The notes beneath the pieces were generated by a model. That model was given only the letters and a program-made list of their open reading frames with translations. It searched no databases and had not been told where the DNA came from. 64,000 nucleotides of DNA, from assembly GCA_946553045.1 (NCBI GenBank), contig CAMNRO010000005.1:37249-101248 (forward strand), written 5' to 3'. Each line of letters starts with the position of its first letter. Position 1 is the stretch's first letter. The stretch comes from an uncultured Porphyromonadaceae bacterium (GTDB lineage: Bacteria; Bacteroidota; Bacteroidia; Bacteroidales; Muribaculaceae). Shown one piece after another: positions 57,428-64,000 of the stretch. The translations under genes and the position numbers were made by a program.

Positions 57428-58031
57428 CCCCTACGGGCCAGGGGTTGCGGATGTATTCGGGGTGTGGCGGAGCGGCGATAGGACGTGCCGGAACGCCTGC
57501 TACCGTTGTGTCGGGCGCAACGTCCTTTGTCACCACCGCGCCTGCGCCTATGCACGCGCCCGGGCCGATTTCGATATTGTCTACAATACTCGTGCCGGGG
57601 CCAATATACACGCCGTCGCCGACGATGGCGGCGCCCTCGGGCACATTGGAGCCTATAGTGGTAAACTGCCCGATATTCACATTATTGCCTATTACCGCCG
57701 ACCCACCTATCACAGTGCCGCAGCAGTGCTGGATATAGAAGCCATAGCCTATGCGCGTGCGCGCCGGTACCAGAAGGCCGAAGCGCTTGTAGCGGTGCAG
57801 CATCATTTTCGTGAAGGGGTAGAGCAGCCCCTTGTGCTGCGACAGGCGGAACCAGAACGAAAAGCCCATGCTCGTGCGCGACAGGCTGCCCAGCCATATG
57901 CGGAACAGCGAGTGACGACGCCCGTTGTGGCGGTAATAATCCGATTTTATCAGTTCGGCGCAGTCTGAATAGCTGCGCGGCACCGGGATTCTCATTTCGC
58001 GCCCGGCAACGCTGTATGTCTCAAAATCCAT
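57420..58031 (-). CDS. Hexapeptide-repeat acetyltransferase (serine O-acetyltransferase-like)
   Basis: This 203-residue protein has an N-terminal helical part (residues 1-95). A left-handed beta helix with hexapeptides ([36 protein letters not shown]) follows, then a typical tail [24 protein letters not shown]. It resembles serine acetyltransferases and their sugar/colanic-acid relatives. The substrate is unknown, and the [10 protein letters not shown] region suggests the CysE-like active-site histidine. The ATG at 58031 is preferred over a TTG at 58040, which lies in the -7 box. The last codons are array-derived. Confidence 0.85.
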   Translation of the reverse strand: MDFETYSVAGREMRIPVPRSYSDCAELIKSDYYRHNGRRHSLFRIWLGSLSRTSMGFSFWFRLSQHKGLLYPFTKMMLHRYKRFGLLVPARTRIGYGFYIQHCCGTVIGGSAVIGNNVNIGQFTTIGSNVPEGAAIVGDGVYIGPGTSIVDNIEIGPGACIGAGAVVTKDVAPDTTVAGVPARPIAAPPHPEYIRNPWPVGEL

Positions 58032-58037
58032 AGTACG

Positions 58038-58045
58038 CAAAGATA
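58038..58045 (-). promoter_or_regulatory. Leaderless-type -7 box of the acetyltransferase gene
   Basis: The minus strand reads TATCTTTG, a perfect TAnnTTTG match, with only 6 nt to the ATG at 58031. No -33 box is visible at the expected distance. Confidence 0.5.
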
Positions 58046-58192
58046 GCTAAAAATCAGGTGAAAGCCGTGCGGCTTGCCGGATGATGTTAATTTTTTTCAA
58101 AAAAAACAGGGGTGAAATGTAAGTTAACGGTGGTTAAATGCGTCACATGTCCAAAACTGACCGATACACTTTTTTTATCTACATCTATAGAC

Positions 58193-58864
58193 ATGATTAT
58201 TTCGCTTCACAATGTCAACAAGACCTACCCCGGAATCGTGCCGCTTCATGTTCTCAAGGATATAAACCTGGAGATAGAGCGGGGCGAACTGGTGTCGATC
58301 ATGGGAGCCTCGGGCAGCGGCAAGTCGACGCTGCTCAACATACTGGGCATTCTTGACAGCTACGACAGCGGCGACTATGTGCTCGACGGCCTCGAAATCC
58401 GCAACCTCAGCGAGAACCGTGCCGCCGAAATCCGCAACCGGAAAATCGGATTCGTATTCCAGTCGTTCAACCTCATCAACTACAAGAACGCTCTCGAGAA
58501 CGTCGCTCTGCCGCTCTTCTATCAGGGCATAGGGCGCCGTCGCCGCAATGCCCTCGCCATGGAGCAGCTCGAACGCATGGGCTTGGCCGACCGCGCCCAT
58601 CATCTGCCGGGCGAGCTCTCGGGCGGTCAGAAGCAGCGCGTGGCTATCGCCCGCTCGCTGGTGACAAACCCCGCCATTATCCTTGCCGACGAGCCTACGG
58701 GCGCCCTCGACAGCCATACGTCGAAAGAGGTGATGGGGGTATTCCGTCAGCTCAACGCCGAGGGCATGACCGTGGTGATAGTGACGCACGACCCCGGAGT
58801 CGGAGCCGCCACTAACCGCATAATCCGCATTGTCGACGGCGAAATTGTGAACGAAAATGCTTGA
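58193..58864 (+). CDS. ABC transporter ATP-binding protein (MacB/LolD type)
   Basis: This 223-residue ATPase starts MIISLHNVNKTYPGIVPLHV. The Walker A is SIMGASGSGKSTLLNILGIL, the Q loop VFQSFNLINYKN, the signature LSGGQKQRVAIARSL, Walker B IILADEPTGALDS and the switch His VIVTHDP. It belongs to the MacB/LolD/FtsE group that powers export of substrates from the periplasm rather than across the inner membrane. It overlaps the first permease gene by 8 nt. The start is the ATG at 58193, though the frame is open upstream. Confidence 0.95.
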   Translation: MIISLHNVNKTYPGIVPLHVLKDINLEIERGELVSIMGASGSGKSTLLNILGILDSYDSGDYVLDGLEIRNLSENRAAEIRNRKIGFVFQSFNLINYKNALENVALPLFYQGIGRRRRNALAMEQLERMGLADRAHHLPGELSGGQKQRVAIARSLVTNPAIILADEPTGALDSHTSKEVMGVFRQLNAEGMTVVIVTHDPGVGAATNRIIRIVDGEIVNENA

Positions 58865-60077
58865 CCTCATACACGAAATAGCGCAGACCCTCCGCAACAA
58901 CCGTCTGCGCACCATTCTCACCGGCGTGTCGGTGTCGTGGGGCATTTTCATGCTCATTGTTCTGCTGGGCGCAAGCCGCGGTGTGCGCAACTCCTTCGAA
59001 GACAACTGGACCGACAACGAAAGCAACAAAATCCAGTTCTGGCACGGATTCACCTCAATGCCGTACAAAGGCTACAGCAAGGGGCGCCATATCGCCCTCA
59101 AAAGCAGCGATATCGACGCTCTCAAGCACGACAACCGCGGCCTCGTGACCGACGCCTCGGCCCGGGCGAGTGTCGATTCGGCAAAGATAACGACTGCTAA
59201 AGACGTTGTCAGTGGCGGCTTCGAGGCTGTGTATCCGAAGGCCCGCGAGAACGGAAACTATGAAATGAAATACGGCCGTTTCATCAACGACGCCGATATC
59301 AGAGATGCGCGCCGCACGATGGTGCTGTCGGCAAAAAACGCCCGCCTGCTCTTCGAAAGCGACTCCGTGGCCGTCGGCCGCACTGTGCAGTGCATGGGCC
59401 TGGCCTGGACCATCGTGGGTGTCTACGACCACCGCTGGCGCTCCACCACCATGGTGCCATACTCGACATACAAATCCGTGACCGGCAATAACGACGAGGC
59501 ATACGAAATCAGTGTCGAAGTGACCGGCCTCAAGACCGAGGACGACGGCAAGGCTGCCGAAGCCGCCCTCCGGTCCACGCTGAGCCGCACACACCAGTTC
59601 CACCCCGACGACCGCAATGCCGTATGGTCGTGGAACAGCTTCAACAGCTATCTCAGCGGCCAGGCCGCCATGGGCTACCTCAATCTGGCCGTATGGGTGA
59701 TAGGCATTTTCACCCTCCTGACGGGTATCGTGGGCGTGAGCAACATCATGTTCGTGTCGGTGCGCGAGCGCACACACGAAATCGGCATACGCCGCGCCAT
59801 CGGCGCCAAGCCCCGCTCGGTGCTCACGCAGATTCTGGCCGAAAGCGTGGCCATGACGGCTCTGTTCGGCTACGTCGGCATAGTCCTGGGCACTCTCGCC
59901 CTGCAGGCCCTCAACGCCGTGCTCGGCGACATGGAGGGCTTCAAGAACGCTACCGTCGACATCTCCATCGCCGTCGAAGTGACAATAGCCCTCGTCGTCG
60001 CCGGCGCCATCGCCGGTCTCTTCCCGGCCCTCAAGGCTATCAAAGTGAAACCCGTAGAAGCGCTCCGCGACGAATAA
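58857..60077 (+). CDS. MacB-like ABC transporter permease (first)
   Basis: This 406-residue permease has the MacB/FtsX topology. TM1 is near residues 22-40 (TILTGVSVSWGIFMLIVLLG). A periplasmic MacB_PCD domain extends to about 265. Three C-terminal TM helices follow (VWVIGIFTLLTGIVGVSNIMF, ESVAMTALFGYVGIVLGTLAL, VTIALVVAGAIAGLFPALKA). The conserved coupling region VRERTHEIGIRRAIGAKPRSVLTQIL contacts the ATPase. It lies 3 nt before a second permease gene, so the transporter is likely a heterodimer. Confidence 0.93.
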   Translation: MLDLIHEIAQTLRNNRLRTILTGVSVSWGIFMLIVLLGASRGVRNSFEDNWTDNESNKIQFWHGFTSMPYKGYSKGRHIALKSSDIDALKHDNRGLVTDASARASVDSAKITTAKDVVSGGFEAVYPKARENGNYEMKYGRFINDADIRDARRTMVLSAKNARLLFESDSVAVGRTVQCMGLAWTIVGVYDHRWRSTTMVPYSTYKSVTGNNDEAYEISVEVTGLKTEDDGKAAEAALRSTLSRTHQFHPDDRNAVWSWNSFNSYLSGQAAMGYLNLAVWVIGIFTLLTGIVGVSNIMFVSVRERTHEIGIRRAIGAKPRSVLTQILAESVAMTALFGYVGIVLGTLALQALNAVLGDMEGFKNATVDISIAVEVTIALVVAGAIAGLFPALKAIKVKPVEALRDE

Positions 60078-60080
60078 GCC

Positions 60081-61331
60081 ATGAAATCGACATCAATTTT
60101 CGACCTTGAGAACTGGCGCGAAATCACGGCCACTCTCGCACGCAACAAGACACGCACATTCCTCACCGCCTTCGGCATTTTCTGGGGCACGGCCATGCTC
60201 GCCATGCTCTGGGGCGGCTCGCAGGGCTTCAAGGGCATAATGAGCCGCAATTTCGCCGGTGTCGCCACCAATATGGGCGCCGTCTTCGCCAACAACCGCA
60301 GCATATCCTACCGCGGCTTCAACAAAGGATCGTCCTGGTCCATGACCGTGCAGGACGTGGACAATATCCGCCGTGTAGCCCCCTATATCGATAAATCGAG
60401 CATGATGTACCGCTCATGGGTCAACGCCTCGTATGCCGACAAAAGCAAAAGCGGCGCCGTGCTCGGCGTAGAGGAGAGCTACGTCAGCCTCATGGAGCCG
60501 GTGGTATATGAGGGCCGCTTCATAAACGACTCCGATGTAGGGTCGGAGGTCAAAGTTGCCGTCATTGGCCGCAATATGGCTACGGAGCTGTTCGGCTCCG
60601 AGTCGCCGATAGGCAAGTCGGTCAACCTCGCCAATGTCTATTTCAAGATAGTCGGCGTGGCGGGCCAGCGCGGCGAGGCCTCTATCATGGGGCGTGTGGA
60701 CGACAGTTTCATTATCCCCGCCAGCACCATGCGCCGGGCTTTCAACCGCGGCAATACGGTCGACGCTTTCCTGTTTACCTCTGTGAACGGCCGCAAACCG
60801 GCCGACAATGAGCAGTATATCCGCCGCACGCTGCGCGCCGCCCATGCCATACACCCCGACGACGACCACGCCATAGAGTTTTTCGACGCATCGGAGATGT
60901 TCGAGATGATTGCAGGCCTCTTCCTGGGCATAAGCCTTCTGGCTCTTTTCGTGGGTGTCGGCTCGCTCATGGCAGGTGTGATAGGCGTAGGCAATATAAT
61001 GTGGATTATCGTCAAGGAGCGCACGCACGAGTTCGGTGTCCGCCGCGCCATCGGCGCCAAGCCGTCCGACATCACCGTGCAGGTGCTCTCCGAGAGTGTG
61101 CTGCTGACGCTCGTTGCCGGAATCGCCGGTGTATGCTTCGCCTCGCTGGTGCTCGGCCTCGCCGACAAGGGTACTTACGACCCTCTCAACGGATACGCCG
61201 GCTTCCAGATTACATTTACCACCGCCATGATTATCGTCGGGGCCTTCTTCGTGCTCGGCACCGCCGCAGGCACCCTCCCGGCCATCAAGGCCATGCGTAT
61301 CAAGCCCATCGAGGCTCTCCGCGACAAGTAA
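60081..61331 (+). CDS. MacB-like ABC transporter permease (second)
   Basis: This 416-residue permease has the same topology as its neighbour. TM1 is at about residues 28-46 (FLTAFGIFWGTAMLAMLWGG), followed by a periplasmic domain. The C-terminal helices follow a coupling motif VKERTHEFGVRRAIGAKPSDITVQVL. The sequence is clearly related to, but distinct from, the first permease (for example, DVGSEVKVAVIGRNMATELFG against the other's DARRTMVLSAKNA). This indicates an old duplication. Its stop is part of a gtaataa-type array. Confidence 0.93.
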   Translation: MKSTSIFDLENWREITATLARNKTRTFLTAFGIFWGTAMLAMLWGGSQGFKGIMSRNFAGVATNMGAVFANNRSISYRGFNKGSSWSMTVQDVDNIRRVAPYIDKSSMMYRSWVNASYADKSKSGAVLGVEESYVSLMEPVVYEGRFINDSDVGSEVKVAVIGRNMATELFGSESPIGKSVNLANVYFKIVGVAGQRGEASIMGRVDDSFIIPASTMRRAFNRGNTVDAFLFTSVNGRKPADNEQYIRRTLRAAHAIHPDDDHAIEFFDASEMFEMIAGLFLGISLLALFVGVGSLMAGVIGVGNIMWIIVKERTHEFGVRRAIGAKPSDITVQVLSESVLLTLVAGIAGVCFASLVLGLADKGTYDPLNGYAGFQITFTTAMIIVGAFFVLGTAAGTLPAIKAMRIKPIEALRDK

Positions 61332-61432
61332 TAAGCTGTAAGTAAGAAGTAATAGGTTTAAAAAGTTAAGATAATAGTTCTTTCTGCAGTTAACTCTTTC
61401 GACTTTTTAAACTTTATAAACTGTAAAAAATA
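61329..61432. repeat. gtaataa heptamers and inverted GTTTAAAAAGTTAA repeat before the adaptor gene
   Basis: The permease stop (61329-61331) lies inside taataagctgtaagtaagaa words. gtttaaaaagttaagataat (61357-61376) faces inverted gttaactctttcgacttttt and taaac (61389-61414). A single copy of gtttaaaaagttaagacaat also occurs before the TolC gene at about 62567-62586. Confidence 0.65.
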
Positions 61433-61447
61433 AAAACCTCAACCATA

Positions 61448-62542
61448 ATGAAAAAAGTTTTTCGCATTTTGCTCTGGACGATTGTCGGTCTTCTCTTCGT
61501 GAGCACTTTCGTCTACCTTTATCTCAACTCTCAGGACAAAAAAGACAGCTATCAGACCGTGAAGCCGTCGACAGCCACCATCGAGCGCTCTACCGTGCTC
61601 ACCGGCAAGATTGAACCGCGCGACGAAATCGATATCAAGCCCCAGATTTCGGGTATCATCACCGAAATCGAGGTCGAGGCCGGCGACCGCGTCAATGCCG
61701 GCGACGTAATAGCGCGCATCAAGGTGATTCCCGAAGCCTCGCAGCTGTCGTCGGCCCAGAGCCGCGTCAATCTCGCCGAAATAGAACTGCGCGACGCCAA
61801 GGTGAAGTACGACCGCGACGCCGACCTCTACGCCAAGAAAGTCATTTCGCGCGAGGAATACGAAACCTCCGAAAAGACCTATAATCGCGCCAAGGAAGAG
61901 CTCGAATCGGCCGAAGACGCTTTCCGTATCGTCCGCGAGGGCGTGAGCCGGTATAACGCCAAGGAGAGCAACACCCTCGTGCGCGCTACAATCACGGGTC
62001 TTGTCCTCGATGTGCCCGTGAAAGTGGGCTCGTCGGTAATTCAGGCCAATACCTTCAACGACGGCACCACGATAGCGACCATCGCCGATATGAACAGCCT
62101 CATATTCAAGGGCAAGGTCGACGAGACCGAGGTCGGACTCCTACACGTCGGCATGCCTATGGAAATAACCATCGGCGCCCTACCCGAGAGCAAGCCCACC
62201 GCCATCATCGAGTATATTGCTCCCAAGGGCACCGACACCAGCGGCGCCAACACCTTCGAAATCAAGGCCGCGCTGACACTCGACAATGTCGACGCCGTCC
62301 GCGCCGGCTACAGCGCCAACGCCTCTGTCACCCTCGCCAAGGCCGAGAACGTGCTCACCGTGCCCGAGGGCGTGGTCGAATTCTCGGGCGACAGCACCTA
62401 TGTCTACGTGATGACCGACAGCCTGCCCGAGCCCAAGTTCGAGCGCCGTGCATTCACCGGCGGCATGAGCGACGGTATCAGACTCGAAGTGAAATCGGGA
62501 ATCGACTCTACCGTTGTCCTTCGTGGCGACAAAATCCAGTAG
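61448..62542 (+). CDS. Efflux periplasmic adaptor subunit (MacA/HlyD family)
   Basis: This 364-residue membrane-fusion protein has an N-terminal TM anchor (ILLWTIVGLLFVSTFVYLYL). A biotinyl-lipoyl-like barrel follows (VLTGKIEPRDEIDIKPQISG, then ITEIEVEAGDRVNAGDVIARI). A helical hairpin (about residues 100-165) and a beta-barrel domain (LIFKGKVDETEVGLLHVGMPMEITIG) complete it. It connects the ABC permeases to the TolC-like outer-membrane channel. It lies 117 nt after the second permease gene across a short array junction. The substrate is unknown. Confidence 0.92.
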   Translation: MKKVFRILLWTIVGLLFVSTFVYLYLNSQDKKDSYQTVKPSTATIERSTVLTGKIEPRDEIDIKPQISGIITEIEVEAGDRVNAGDVIARIKVIPEASQLSSAQSRVNLAEIELRDAKVKYDRDADLYAKKVISREEYETSEKTYNRAKEELESAEDAFRIVREGVSRYNAKESNTLVRATITGLVLDVPVKVGSSVIQANTFNDGTTIATIADMNSLIFKGKVDETEVGLLHVGMPMEITIGALPESKPTAIIEYIAPKGTDTSGANTFEIKAALTLDNVDAVRAGYSANASVTLAKAENVLTVPEGVVEFSGDSTYVYVMTDSLPEPKFERRAFTGGMSDGIRLEVKSGIDSTVVLRGDKIQ

Positions 62543-62588
62543 TCGCGAGGTGAATAAAGTATTGAGTTTAAAAAGTTAAGACAATAGT

Positions 62589-63884
62589 ATGACTTCTATA
62601 AAACATATATTTGCGGCAGCCTGTCTGCTGGTTGCTTCGGCGGCTTCTGCCGCGACATGGAGCCTCGACAGCTGCGTCAGCTATGCCATATCGCATAATA
62701 TCAGCGTGCAGTCGCGCATGTTGCAGGAAGAAAACGGCCGCCTTTCCGTCACCGAGGCAAAGGACCGCTTCCTGCCCACTATCGGCGGCTATGGAAGCCA
62801 GAGCTTCAGCTTCGGCCGCGGTCTTACGGCTGCCAACACCTATGCGAACCGCAATACGTCGTCGTTCTCTGTCGGCGCCAACCTGTCGCTGCCTGTGTTC
62901 CAGGGTCTTGCCGGTGTCCGCCGTCTCGACTACGCCAAGGCCTCGCTCAAGGCTCTCCTGGAGCAGACCGAAGCGGCCAAAGACGATGTGACGCTCAACG
63001 TCATCACCCAGTATCTCCAGGCGCTGTATGCCGGCGAGCTGCTGCAGGTGGCCCGCGAGCGCCTCAGAATATCGTCGGCCGAGCTTGACAGGCGTCAGAG
63101 CCTCCTCGAGGCCGGAAAAATACCCGAACTCGACATCTATGAGGCCCGCTCGCAGGTGAGCCAGGACGAGCTCAATCTCGTCAACTGCACCAACGACAGC
63201 ATTATAGCGCTCCTCGACCTCGCCCAGCTGCTCAACCTGCCCGACACCGACGGTTTTGCCATCGAGCCTCTGGCCGACAGCGAAATGCCTCTTCTCTCGC
63301 CCGAAGAGGTATGGGCAAACGCCAGCGAGCGCAACCACGCCCTGCGTGCAGGCCGTCTCGAGGCCGAAGCCGCCGACAAGAATGTGTCGCTCGCAAAGAC
63401 CGGTTATATTCCCACACTATCGTTCAGCGCCGGTGTCGGCACCAATTATTACCGCACATCGGGCTTCGAAAACGAGACATTCGGCCAGCAGATGCGCCAT
63501 AATTTCGCCAAGCAGATAGGATTCTCGCTCTCTGTGCCTATTTTCGACGCTTTCTCTACCCGCAACAGCGTCCGCCGCGCCCATGTGCAGGCTCACAACA
63601 CCCGCCTGCAGCTCGACGACAGCCGTCAGCGCCTCTACAAGGCCATTGTCCAGGCTTATACGCAGGCAAAGGCGGCTCACAAGAAGCGCGATGCCGCCGA
63701 AGTGGCCGTCGAAAGCAGCCGTGCCGCCTTCGAGGCTATGAAGGTGAAATTCGACAACGGACGCGCCACCCCCACCGAATACGAGAAAACGCGTTCCGAC
63801 TATACCACCTCTCTCGCCGAAGCCGTCCAGGCCAAATACGAGGCAATCCTCCGCGCCCGCATCCTCCTCTTCTACAATAAATAG
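62589..63884 (+). CDS. TolC family outer-membrane protein
   Basis: This 431-residue protein has a signal peptide (MTSIKHIFAAACLLVASAASAA). The duplicated TolC repeat follows: WSLDSCVSYAISHNISVQSR at the N terminus and a second half beginning around residue 235 (WANASERNHALRAGRLEAEAADKNV). Long helices lie in between, including IPELDIYEARSQVSQDELNL. It should form the trimeric exit duct of the MacAB-type pump encoded just upstream. Its stop is immediately followed by two identical octamers, gcggctgg. Confidence 0.94.
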   Translation: MTSIKHIFAAACLLVASAASAATWSLDSCVSYAISHNISVQSRMLQEENGRLSVTEAKDRFLPTIGGYGSQSFSFGRGLTAANTYANRNTSSFSVGANLSLPVFQGLAGVRRLDYAKASLKALLEQTEAAKDDVTLNVITQYLQALYAGELLQVARERLRISSAELDRRQSLLEAGKIPELDIYEARSQVSQDELNLVNCTNDSIIALLDLAQLLNLPDTDGFAIEPLADSEMPLLSPEEVWANASERNHALRAGRLEAEAADKNVSLAKTGYIPTLSFSAGVGTNYYRTSGFENETFGQQMRHNFAKQIGFSLSVPIFDAFSTRNSVRRAHVQAHNTRLQLDDSRQRLYKAIVQAYTQAKAAHKKRDAAEVAVESSRAAFEAMKVKFDNGRATPTEYEKTRSDYTTSLAEAVQAKYEAILRARILLFYNK

Positions 63885-63947
63885 GCGGCTGGGCGGCTGG
63901 GCTTTTGGGCTGACAGGCTTTTTTTAGGCTGACGGGCTGTTGGGCTT
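63885..63947 (+). repeat. Octamer array after the TolC stop codon
   Basis: Units gcggctgg (twice), gcttttgg, gctgacag and gctttttt are in phase from 63885. Further taggctga and cgggctgt type words run to about 63947, where an IS-like end begins. Confidence 0.75.
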
Positions 63948-64000
63948 TGAAGTGCCCCCAAAAGGTTGGACAGGTTATTAACTATCCGATTTGAGAAAGA
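63948..64000 (+). mobile_element. Probable left terminal inverted repeat of an IS3-family element, cut by the window edge
   Basis: TGAAGTGCCCCCAAAAGGTT (63948-63967), followed by GGACAG, resembles the TIRs of IS3-family (IS150-group) elements known to end in TGNNCTGNCCCCNAAA and GTTGGACA. No transposase codon is visible in the 53 bases present. The element would have landed in the octamer array downstream of the TolC gene. Confidence 0.5.

Overview
The window is a gene-dense, GC-rich (clearly above 50%) chromosomal segment of a Bacteroidota bacterium, most likely order Bacteroidales. The reasons are: promoters with the Bacteroides -33/-7 signature (TTTG, about 19-21 nt, TAnnTTTG) and weak Shine-Dalgarno use; a fused SecDF; a fimbrillin/DUF5119/DUF3575 cluster; the families DUF4491, DUF3822 and DUF4954; an ExbB-ExbD-TonB operon after pdxJ; and a 29-residue basic AURKAIP1/COX24-like protein. 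GC content and gene content suggest a Muribaculaceae- or Rikenellaceae-like gut lineage, but the family cannot be fixed from this window. I found no rRNA, tRNA, CRISPR or prophage.

Layout. 1-3.3 kb: a partial flippase-like membrane protein, an AraC regulator, and a self-cleaving LexA/CI-type repressor overlapping rnhB. 3.3-8.5 kb: sialate O-acetylesterase, hflX and an acyl-CoA synthetase. 8.9-18 kb: DUF4491, secDF, an MscS channel, fabF-acpP and pnp. 18-24 kb: a fimbrial surface-protein cluster, an S41 protease with an AlbA_2 protein, and a DUF308-like membrane protein. 24-36 kb: HU, the 29-aa protein, RNase G/E, malate dehydrogenase, an IS/MITE remnant, mtnN, manC, argS, YccA, MATE, pyrH and frr. 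36-45 kb: ygjP-nadK-ACT facing pdxJ-exbB-exbD-tonB, then DUF4954, a lipoprotein, DUF3822 and rsmD. 45-52 kb: a structured RNA candidate with its own terminator, upp, an M48 protease, yebC, pheT, an M28 glutaminyl-cyclase-like lipoprotein and sufE. 52.8-58 kb: coaX, an outer-membrane protein, lptC, a CNNM/CorC protein, bcp and a hexapeptide acetyltransferase. 58-64 kb: a MacAB-TolC-type efflux operon with two permeases. At the right edge lies what looks like the terminal inverted repeat of an IS3-family element.

Most genes are housekeeping. The unusual layer is between them. Most junctions that lack a plain promoter hold short tandem arrays of degenerate units with a strict period of 7, 8 or 9 nt, drawn from a few word families such as GGTTAGT, GTAATAA, GAGGAAC, AATTAAT, GANNTTAG, YAAYNNCC and CTTAAAGTC. 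The arrays usually come as two arms in opposite orientation. They begin exactly at, or a few codons inside, the stop codon of the upstream gene, so the arrays encode the last residues of PdxJ, RsmD, SufE, MscS, Bcp and others. The C-terminal tail of RNase G/E also contains this octamer vocabulary inside a 102-nt in-frame repeat. I treat these arrays as the best candidate for an undescribed system. Possible roles are 3'-end/terminator structures or frame-independent stop cassettes. Their sequence is seen directly; their function is inference.
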